A stretch of DNA of 7,163 nucleotides from Clostridia bacterium. Its GTDB lineage: Bacteria; Bacillota_E; RBS10-35; JAJYVN01. The notes beneath the pieces were generated by a model. The model was not told the origin of the DNA. It saw nothing but the letters and a program-made list of their open reading frames with translations, and did not search any database. Numbering within the stretch: position 1 is the first letter of the stretch; each line of letters starts with the position of its first letter. This document shows positions 1 to 5,335 of this stretch, piece after piece. The position numbers were made by a program, and so were the translations under genes. Location of the stretch: NCBI GenBank assembly GCA_027335515.1, contig DAHWHT010000243.1:1-7163 (forward strand). The letters run 5' to 3'.

Positions 1-1
1 G

Positions 2-1807
2 CTTGTGCACCGGCGGCTGACGGTGATCGACCCGGCCGGCGGCTCCCAGCCCATGGTGCGCACCCGGGCGGGCGTCCGCCAAGCCGCGACGCCGGTGTCC
101 GTCGGGGCCTGGCCGGTCCCGAGGTCGCCGGGTTTTGCGGATGGGGACGTGGACGCGGAGGGGGACGCGGCGCCCGTTGTCCTCACATACAACGGCGAAC
201 TGTATAACACGGGGGAACTGCGGGCCTCCCTGGTCGCGCGCGGTCACGTCTTTGCCAGCCGCTCGGACACGGAGGTGCTGCTGCAGGCCTACCTGGCCTG
301 GGGCACCGAGTGCCTGGAGCGGCTCAACGGCATCTTCGCCTTTGCCATCTGGGATGTGCGGGCGCAGCACCTGTTTTTGGCCCGCGATCGGCTTGGCGTC
401 AAGCCGCTGTTTTACGCGCGGCGCGGCGCCGGGCTGCTGTTTGCCTCGGAGCTGAAGGCCCTGCTGGTGCATCCGGCGGTGCCCCCGGAGGTGGGGGCGG
501 AGGGAATGGCGGAGGTGTTGGCCCTGGGGCCGGGCCGCACCCCCGGCCACGGGGTGTTCTGCGGCGTCGAGGAACTGCGTCCCGGGCAGGCCCTGGTCTT
601 CGATCGCCGCGGGCTGCGCCCCTGGGTCTATTGGGCGCTGCACTCGGAACCGCACGGGGATGGGCTGGCGGCCACGGCGCGCACCGTGCGCGACCTGCTG
701 CGGGACACGGTGGCGCGCCAGCTGGTTTCCGACGTGCCACTGGCGAGCCTGCTTTCCGGTGGGCTTGACTCCAGCGCCGTCTCGGCGTTGGCCGCAGATA
801 CCCTGGGGCGCGAGGGCCGGGGACCGCTGCGCACCTACGCCCTGGAGTTCGCCGAAAGCGGCCGGCATTTCCAGGCCACCGACTACTACGCCGACCCGGA
901 TGGCCCCTGGGTCGAGCGCATGGTGGCCGCCCTGGGCAGCGAGCACCGCACGGTGGTGCTGGACTCGGCTGCGCAGGTGGAAGCCCTGCAGACGGCCGTG
1001 GCCGCGCGCGACCTGCCCGGGCTGGCGGACATTGACGCCTCCCTGTATTTGTTCTGCAGGGCGGTGCGGGCGGAGACCACCGTGGCCCTTTCGGGGGAGG
1101 CCGCGGATGAGGTGTTTGGCGGGTATCCCTGGTGCCACTGGGAAGAGGCGATCACGGCCGATACCTTCCCCTGGTCGCGCGCCACCGACGTGCGTGCCGC
1201 GGTGCTCTCGCCGGAGGCGCGCCAGTGGCTGCGCCCCCTGGAATACATCGCCGACCGCTATCGGGATGCCCTGGCGGAGGTCCCACGCCTGGCGGGGGAG
1301 GCGGGCCGCGCGGCGCGGATGCGCGAGATTCTCTATTTGAACATCTCGCGGTTTCTGCCGGTGCTGCTGGAACGCAAGGACCGCATGAGCATGGCCGTCG
1401 GGCTTGAGGTGCGGGTGCCGTTTTGCGACCACCGGCTGGTGTCCTACGTGTGGAACATCCCCTGGGACCTAAAGACCTGCGACGGGCAGGCCAAGGGCAT
1501 CCTGCGCCGGGCCCTGCGCGGTCTGCTCCCCGAGGAGGTTCTGGTGCGCAAGAAGGTACCATACCCCCGCACCTTCAACCCCGACTATCTGGCGGCCACC
1601 CGGGCGCGGCTGCGCGCCATCCTGGCCGATCCGGCTTCGCCGCTGGCGCCGCTGGTCGACGCGGCGTTTCTGGGCCGGCTGCTGCAGGCCGACGGTCCAC
1701 CCCGGGTCCAATGGTTCGGCCAGACGATGAGTGGCGCGCAGTTCTATGCCTACCTCATCCAGGTCGACGCCTGGCTGCGGACCTACCGGGTGCGCGTGGT
1801 CCGCTGA
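2..1807 (+). CDS. asnB: Asparagine synthetase, glutamine-hydrolysing (5' partial)
   Basis: This cytosolic enzyme makes asparagine from aspartate, ATP and glutamine: an N-terminal class II glutaminase releases ammonia and a C-terminal ATP-pyrophosphatase domain forms beta-aspartyl-AMP. The reading frame is open to the window edge (first codons read LVHRRLTVID), so the initiator and the catalytic Cys2 lie upstream; the GTG at 5-7 is an internal Val, not the start. Counting that Val as residue 1: the glutaminase motifs are YNGELYN at 62-68, SDTE at 87-90 and LARDRLGVKPLFY at 125-137. The PP-loop SGGLDSS is at 251-257, SGEAADEVFGGY at 363-374, and LERKDRMSMAVGLEVRVPF at 455-473. The C-terminal region (PYPRTFNP, WFGQTMSG, YLIQVDAWLR) resembles the subfamily I recall from Clostridia. 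About 40 residues separate QPM (15-17) from VVLTYNGELYN, roughly 30 more than usual. Family assignment is secure; in vivo substrate preference (free Asn versus another acceptor) is inferred. Confidence 0.95.
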   Translation, partial: LVHRRLTVIDPAGGSQPMVRTRAGVRQAATPVSVGAWPVPRSPGFADGDVDAEGDAAPVVLTYNGELYNTGELRASLVARGHVFASRSDTEVLLQAYLAWGTECLERLNGIFAFAIWDVRAQHLFLARDRLGVKPLFYARRGAGLLFASELKALLVHPAVPPEVGAEGMAEVLALGPGRTPGHGVFCGVEELRPGQALVFDRRGLRPWVYWALHSEPHGDGLAATARTVRDLLRDTVARQLVSDVPLASLLSGGLDSSAVSALAADTLGREGRGPLRTYALEFAESGRHFQATDYYADPDGPWVERMVAALGSEHRTVVLDSAAQVEALQTAVAARDLPGLADIDASLYLFCRAVRAETTVALSGEAADEVFGGYPWCHWEEAITADTFPWSRATDVRAAVLSPEARQWLRPLEYIADRYRDALAEVPRLAGEAGRAARMREILYLNISRFLPVLLERKDRMSMAVGLEVRVPFCDHRLVSYVWNIPWDLKTCDGQAKGILRRALRGLLPEEVLVRKKVPYPRTFNPDYLAATRARLRAILADPASPLAPLVDAAFLGRLLQADGPPRVQWFGQTMSGAQFYAYLIQVDAWLRTYRVRVVR

Positions 1808-1812
1808 GGCCC

Positions 1813-1845
1813 GCGGCGGTGGGTGAATGTTCCGCGGACCGCCGC
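1813..1845 (+). terminator. Possible terminator hairpin after asnB
   Basis: A perfect 8-bp inverted repeat (GCGGCGGT at 1813-1820, ACCGCCGC at 1838-1845) with a 17-base loop begins five bases after the asnB stop codon. There is no following T-run (the next bases are CTTCCAAATG), so it is not a canonical intrinsic terminator. It could be a GC-rich terminator or a 3'-end stabilising hairpin. In DNA this rich in GC such repeats also arise by chance. Position right after the stop is the main support. Confidence 0.35.
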
Positions 1846-1932
1846 CTTCCAAATGGGCGGGCGCCGGCGGCCGATGGGGGGCGAGACCGCCAAAACGCAC
1901 CGCGGGCTGGCGCGATCGGCGGACACGGCGTA

Positions 1933-1955
1933 GGGTGGGGGTGGGCGGGGCGGGG
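1933..1955 (+). promoter_or_regulatory. Putative G-quadruplex in the tatA leader
   Basis: Five guanine runs of lengths 3, 5, 3, 4 and 4 lie at 1933-1935, 1937-1941, 1943-1945, 1947-1950 and 1952-1955, separated by single bases (T, T, C, C). This satisfies the standard G3+N1-7 quadruplex pattern with the shortest possible loops, which is known to favour very stable parallel quadruplexes. It lies on the coding strand 25-48 bases before the tatA ATG. It could therefore act in DNA near the promoter or, if transcribed, in the mRNA leader. The pattern is directly seen; any regulatory effect is inference. Confidence 0.5.
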
Positions 1956-1963
1956 CTCCGTCC

Positions 1964-1972
1964 GAAGGAAGG
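1964..1972 (+). promoter_or_regulatory. Ribosome binding site of tatA
   Basis: GAAGGAAGG ends 8 bases before the ATG at 1981 and is the best Shine-Dalgarno-like match in this leader. It fixes the start of the small gene, whose reading frame is otherwise open far upstream. Confidence 0.6.
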
Positions 1973-1980
1973 CGGCCCGG

Positions 1981-2226
1981 ATGGACTTCGGTGACCTGTT
2001 GACGCCGGTGCACATGGTGGTGCTGGTGGTGGTTGCGCTCTTGGTGTTCGGCCCCGGTCGGCTGCCCGAACTCGGGAGTGCGGTGGGGCGGACCATCACC
2101 GCCTTTCGGCATGGAATGGCAGGTACGGCGGCGCCGCAGCGCGGACCCGGTACCTCGGAGGCGTCCACAACCCAGCGGGCGCCCGATTCCCCGGCGGGGG
2201 CGGATCAGGGTCAGCCCCGTCCCTGA
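1981..2226 (+). CDS. tatA: Sec-independent translocase subunit TatA/TatE family
   Basis: An 81-residue TatA-type protein, the membrane component thought to form the passage for folded twin-arginine-signal proteins in the Tat export system. A short N-terminal segment (MDFGDLLTPVH) leads into one hydrophobic helix at about 10-23 (MVVLVVVALLVF). The hinge FGPGRLPELG follows at 23-32, the family hallmark, with G-R where FGP-K-K is common. An amphipathic stretch (SAVGRTITAFRHGM) runs to about 46, and the polar tail 47-81 is rich in Pro, Gly, Ala, Gln and Thr. The ATG is chosen because GAAGGAAGG sits 8 bases upstream and the family begins just before the helix. No tatC or tatB is in the window, so this is an orphan or a separated copy. 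The last 16 bases overlap the 3' end of the convergent GT87 gene. A TatB role is less likely given the short length and tail. Confidence 0.88.
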   Translation: MDFGDLLTPVHMVVLVVVALLVFGPGRLPELGSAVGRTITAFRHGMAGTAAPQRGPGTSEASTTQRAPDSPAGADQGQPRP

Positions 2227-4202
2227 CCCGATGGGCTGCCTGGGCGGGCCGCCCGCGGTCTGGCGCTGCGGGGTTCGGCCGCCGCCAGCGCCACGGCGCT
2301 GAGGAAGAACGCCGCGATGCTGACGAAGTGCGGTGCGCGGTTCAGGAGCACGGACGGCCAACGGGCGGCGGTCGCCGCGGCGGCGGCGGGGGTCGAAACG
2401 ACGTTGAAGGTCCGCCTTCCCGGCTGCGGCAGGCGGAAGGCTGTGCTGTGGCCGTCGACGCGGGTGCGCCAGCGGCGGGCGGTCGGCCAGTGCGCGCTCC
2501 AGAAGTCGTTGCCGACGCCGTCGAAGCTGGTGTGGTTCAGACCACCCGCGCCCGGTCCGGGCACGATGCCGTCGGCGTTGGCGGTCCCGCCCAGCGCCAC
2601 GGTGTGGATCCTGCCGTCGGTGCCGCGCAGTGAGGCGGCGACCAGGTGCAACGCGGACGCCCCGCCATGCTGTCTGGGCAGCCGGGTGGGGAGGACCAGG
2701 GCGTCCAGGGTGCGCGACGGGTCGACCGGGTATCGGAAGGCATAGAGGCCCACCCGCTGCCCGTGGGGGGCGTGTCCCACCGCCAGACCCGGGATGGCGG
2801 GCGCCAGTGGGCGGCCAGGCGACCACCAGTCCGGCCAGACGGCGGGCAGGGATCCATCGGCCCCGCCGCGATAGCGCAGGTGCAGGGTGAAGTGCACCGG
2901 GCCGTAGCTGGAAGCGCCCAGGAGGTAGAGGCGGCGGTAGTGGCCCGGCGGCACGGCCAGGCGGCGCCCCCCCGCGGCCCACCAGGCGGGCGGCCAGTGG
3001 ACCACCGCAGGCTGGATGAACGCCGCGGAGCCGAAGGCGAAGACTGCGGCGGCCGGCCAGGCCCAGGCGCTGCGCGGCAGGGTGTCCAGCAGGTAGCCGG
3101 CAAGCAGCAGCCACGGCAGGACGGCCACGGTGAAGTGGTGGCCCTCCAGCGACGGGGCGCACAGCAGGACCAGCAGGGCGGCCCCCGCCGCCTCGAGCCG
3201 TACGTCCAGTTGCGGGCGCAGGGCGACTACCACGAGGAGCACGGCCAGGACGGCGGCGGCAAAAGCGTCGGCCGCAGGGGTCAGGCCGGGCCGGTTTGGT
3301 CCCCAGACCATCAGGATACCCCGGAACGACTGGTTCCACGGTGCCGGCCCGTGCAGCCAGGCCGAACGTTCGACCGCCGGCAGCGTGCGCCGCACGTAGG
3401 TGGTCAGGATGGACCAGCCCATCGTCCATCCGACGACCAGGCTGCTGGCAGCCACCACGATCCATCCGGCCGCGGCGGCGCGCCCGGCCGCCCGGCCGCG
3501 CGGCGTGCCCCGGCCCAGGGCCCAGCGGCAGGGAAGGTAGACCAGGAGGATGGCCGGGGTGACCTTGAAGACGGCCGCCAGTCCCAGGCAGGCCCCGCCG
3601 ACCAGCGCCGCGGCGCGGCCCGGGTTGGGCCGCAGGCTGGTGGCCAGGCCCACGGTGACCAGCAGCAGCGTCAGGGCGTCACTCTGTCCCCAGAAGAAGT
3701 TGCCGCGCACCGGGTGGGCCAGCAGGCCCAGGCCCGAAAGCAGCAGCCAGCCGATCGGCTCCAGGCGGGGGCGCGCGTAGGCCGCGGTCGCCCCCACCGC
3801 AACGAAGAACGCTCCGAGGTTGATCTGGGTCCAGAGGGTGCGGGCCGCAGCCAGCGGCAGCGCGGCCAGGGGGGACCAAAAAAGCGCGAACTGAGGCGGG
3901 TAACTGTATAGGTCGGTGTGGTCGTACGGCAGGTGGTGTGCCACCATCCAGCGGTCCTGGCGCGCGACGTCGTAGAGGTGGCGCGCCGGATCCAGGTGCC
4001 GCCACACCGTCTGGAAGGCATAGTCGTACCAGTTGAAGTCCAGGCGGCTGCTGGGTGCCGTGGTGCGGTAAATCGGCGCGATCTGCGACCAGAAGTGGCC
4101 CAGGGACCAGAGCGCGAAGGCCGCCGCCAGGGCGACGGCGCCGAGGTGCGCGGCGCGTCGCAGCCAGGGTTGGCCGGGGCTCGGCTCCGGTGTCGCACCC
4201 AA
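2211..4202 (-). CDS. GT87 (DUF2029) family membrane glycosyltransferase with C-terminal beta-rich domain
   Basis: A 663-residue polytopic membrane protein resembling GT87 polyprenyl-phosphate-mannose-dependent mannosyltransferases (GT-C fold), which transfer sugar on the outer face of the membrane. After a first helix (about 17-34) comes the external acidic motif DFNWYDYAFQT (55-65), with Asp55 or Asp60 the likely catalytic residue. Other GT87-like landmarks are LYSYPPQFALFWSPLAALP (98-116), GQSDAL (172-177), FKVTPAILLVYLP (212-224), PWNQSF (288-293) and EGHHFTVAVLPWLLL (353-367). About ten helices end near residue 398. Residues 400-615 are not membrane-like and look beta-rich (RRLYLLGASSYGPVHF, FDGVGNDFWSA, a VDG segment), followed by a final helix (about 625-642) and a basic Pro/Arg/Ala/Gly tail. 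The start is TTG at 4202-4200, supported by a strong AGGAGGAG 8 bases upstream. The gene lies 51 bases after the epimerase gene, so they may be cotranscribed. Acceptor and sugar donor are unknown; ArnT-like transferases are an alternative but fit less well. Confidence 0.82.
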   Translation of the reverse strand: MGATPEPSPGQPWLRRAAHLGAVALAAAFALWSLGHFWSQIAPIYRTTAPSSRLDFNWYDYAFQTVWRHLDPARHLYDVARQDRWMVAHHLPYDHTDLYSYPPQFALFWSPLAALPLAAARTLWTQINLGAFFVAVGATAAYARPRLEPIGWLLLSGLGLLAHPVRGNFFWGQSDALTLLLVTVGLATSLRPNPGRAAALVGGACLGLAAVFKVTPAILLVYLPCRWALGRGTPRGRAAGRAAAAGWIVVAASSLVVGWTMGWSILTTYVRRTLPAVERSAWLHGPAPWNQSFRGILMVWGPNRPGLTPAADAFAAAVLAVLLVVVALRPQLDVRLEAAGAALLVLLCAPSLEGHHFTVAVLPWLLLAGYLLDTLPRSAWAWPAAAVFAFGSAAFIQPAVVHWPPAWWAAGGRRLAVPPGHYRRLYLLGASSYGPVHFTLHLRYRGGADGSLPAVWPDWWSPGRPLAPAIPGLAVGHAPHGQRVGLYAFRYPVDPSRTLDALVLPTRLPRQHGGASALHLVAASLRGTDGRIHTVALGGTANADGIVPGPGAGGLNHTSFDGVGNDFWSAHWPTARRWRTRVDGHSTAFRLPQPGRRTFNVVSTPAAAAATAARWPSVLLNRAPHFVSIAAFFLSAVALAAAEPRSARPRAARPGSPSGQGRG

Positions 4203-4210
4203 GCGCCGCC

Positions 4211-4218
4211 CTCCTCCT
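4211..4218 (-). promoter_or_regulatory. Strong ribosome binding site deciding a TTG start
   Basis: Read on the minus strand this is AGGAGGAG, a near-consensus Shine-Dalgarno sequence, separated by 8 bases from TTG at 4202-4200. No ATG or GTG in the GT87 frame is comparably placed, so TTG is taken as the initiator. The site lies inside the short gap after the epimerase gene and allows independent translation of the downstream gene in a shared transcript. Confidence 0.7.
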
Positions 4219-4253
4219 GCCGCAGGTGCCGCCGCGGCCTCGGGCCGGCCGGG

Positions 4254-5069
4254 TCAGGCGTCGAGGATGGCCCGCATGGCCGCGACGGTATCGGCCGCCG
4301 TCCGCTGCGGCAGGTGACGGTAGGGGTTGAGTTCGGCGGTCACATACCCGTCGTAGGGGATGGCGCGGAGGGCCGCCAGGGTGTCCGCCCACGGAACGTC
4401 CCCCTGCAGCAGGTGGACGAAGCCGCCCATACCCGGGACATCGCTGCGGTAGTCCTTGAAGTGCACCGCCACGATGCGCCGGCCCAGGGTGGCGATCCAG
4501 TCCTGTGGGTAGCCAAAGGCCAGCACGTTGCCGACATCGAAGTAGGCGCCGACGGCCGGCGCGTCAAGGGCGTCGATGAAGGCTGCCATCTCCAGTGGCG
4601 ACAGCAGGAAGCGGTTCCAGACGTTTTCCACGCCGATGCGCATGCCGAGGGCGGCCGCCCGCCGGGCGAGCGCGGCCACGCCTTCCTGTGCGCGCGCGTA
4701 CGCGTCGGCATAGCGTACCTGAGACGTCACCACCCCCGGAACCACCAGGAGGACCTCGCAGCCAAGCGCCGCGCCGATCTCCAGCGACCGGTCGAGTGCC
4801 GCCAGTCCGCGCCGGCGCACGGCGGGGTCGGGGTCGGTGAGCGGGTATTTCCAGTGCAGGCCGCAGTGGAGCGACGGCAGGGCGATGCCGGCGTCCGCCG
4901 CCGCGGCGCGCAGCGCGGCCAGGTCCGGTTCCGGTGTCTCAAGGGAAAAGGGGCCCTCGGCCACGACGTTGAGTTCAAGTCCCTGTGCCCCGGCAGCCTG
5001 GGCGCGTTGGATCGCCGCCGTCGGCAGCGGATTCCCCGGGAAGATGCCCGCGTTCAGACCGATCCGCAT
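4254..5069 (-). CDS. Sugar phosphate isomerase/epimerase (xylose isomerase-like TIM barrel)
   Basis: A 271-residue cytosolic protein of the AP-endonuclease-2/xylose-isomerase-like TIM-barrel superfamily, which includes L-ribulose-5-phosphate 3-epimerases (UlaE/SgbU), D-tagatose/D-psicose 3-epimerases and hydroxypyruvate isomerase. These enzymes abstract a proton next to a carbonyl using a divalent metal held by Glu, Asp, His and Glu. The expected ligands are visible: Glu148 in GVENVWN, Asp178 in AYFDVGN, His203 in VHFKD and Glu246 in TAELN. FLLSPLEMAAFIDAL (154-168) and GYPQDWI (186-192) are typical of the UlaE-like and related uncharacterised branch. Length is normal for the family (about 270-290). 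The ATG at 5069 is preferred because MRIGLNAG is the usual first strand and GGGGGTGG lies 4 bases upstream; the frame stays open for another 176 codons, but that part overlaps the transporter and looks non-coding. It is divergent from an MFS transporter and a NagB-like gene, pointing to sugar catabolism. Exact substrate not assignable. Confidence 0.87.
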   Translation of the reverse strand: MRIGLNAGIFPGNPLPTAAIQRAQAAGAQGLELNVVAEGPFSLETPEPDLAALRAAAADAGIALPSLHCGLHWKYPLTDPDPAVRRRGLAALDRSLEIGAALGCEVLLVVPGVVTSQVRYADAYARAQEGVAALARRAAALGMRIGVENVWNRFLLSPLEMAAFIDALDAPAVGAYFDVGNVLAFGYPQDWIATLGRRIVAVHFKDYRSDVPGMGGFVHLLQGDVPWADTLAALRAIPYDGYVTAELNPYRHLPQRTAADTVAAMRAILDA

Positions 5070-5096
5070 GGTGCCACCCCCATCGCGTCGGGGGCA
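5070..5096 (-). promoter_or_regulatory. Epimerase leader: ribosome site within a hairpin
   Basis: On the minus strand GGGGGTGG (5081-5074) lies 4 bases before the ATG and is the apparent ribosome binding site. Its five G residues can pair with CCCCC at 5094-5090 across an 8-base loop (5089-5082). The stem may extend by two pairs (5095-5096 with 5072-5073) across a 3-base bulge. The stem would hide the ribosome site in the mRNA, a possible translational control. The repeat is seen; function is inference. Confidence 0.35.
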
Positions 5097-5331
5097 TTCC
5101 GTGCGCCGGGTGTTCGCTCCTGCGGCTGCAGGCGGCAGGGAAGCACCACCGGGTGGGGGAAGCGATGCTGCGCGGTGCCGACCGGCGGGCGGCCGTTGGG
5201 GGTGGTCGTATGGAACCGTGGATCCCCGCGCACCAGGGATTGGCGGCCGTGCTGGCGCACCTGCGAGCCCGCGACCTGCCGCTGTTTGCGCCGCGACCCT
5301 GGAAGCCCTGGGCCGACCGTGGTGGGATGCC
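5070..5331. promoter_or_regulatory. Divergent intergenic control region between epimerase and MFS genes
   Basis: These 262 bases separate two divergent starts and must hold both promoters, unless these lie inside the genes. I see no convincing -35/-10 pair, which is common in DNA this GC-rich. Structural elements are an inverted pair of 8-mers, CCACCCCC at 5074-5081 and GGGGGTGG at 5198-5205, 116 bases apart. There is also an 11-base palindrome CCACCGGGTGG at 5146-5156 and a weak CCTGC/GCAGG repeat at 5119-5139. A candidate short ORF occupies 5210-5335. No regulator gene is present in the window. Confidence 0.5.
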
Positions 5332-5335
5332 ATGA
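5210..5335 (+). CDS. Candidate 41-residue leader ORF overlapping the MFS start
   Basis: A short ORF beginning MEPWIPAHQGLAAVLAHLRA and ending ...WADRGGMP. Its stop TGA (5333-5335) overlaps the transporter start as ATGA, the usual form of translational coupling. GGGGGTGG is placed 4 bases before its ATG, the same element and spacing as at the divergent epimerase gene. About 80% of its codons end in G or C, similar to neighbours, though the background is so GC-rich that this is weak. No family is recognised; three Trp residues and several Pro are notable. It may be a regulatory leader peptide, a small protein or a chance ORF. The frame is open back to 4985, so the start is uncertain, with another ATG at 5165. 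Confidence 0.35.
   Translation: MEPWIPAHQGLAAVLAHLRARDLPLFAPRPWKPWADRGGMP

Noticed and set aside
1783..3465. 560-codon minus-strand ORF covering tatA and part of the GT87 gene
   Set aside because: It is an Arg/Pro/Gly-rich translation in a different frame from the GT87 protein, and it also runs antisense through tatA. No family signal.
2646..3911. 421-codon plus-strand ORF opposite the GT87 gene
   Set aside because: Its translation is rich in Arg, Gly, Gln and Ala with no recognisable motif, while the opposite strand encodes a coherent membrane enzyme. It is an antisense shadow typical of GC-rich DNA.
5146..5156. CCACCGGGTGG palindrome as an operator
   Set aside because: It is short and built from G/C-rich repeats expected by chance here. 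It is mentioned under the control region but not claimed as a binding site.
4837..5331. 165-codon upstream extension of the MFS frame
   Set aside because: It overlaps the epimerase start region in antisense, is not membrane-like and has no family match. The ATG at 5332 gives a normal-length transporter.
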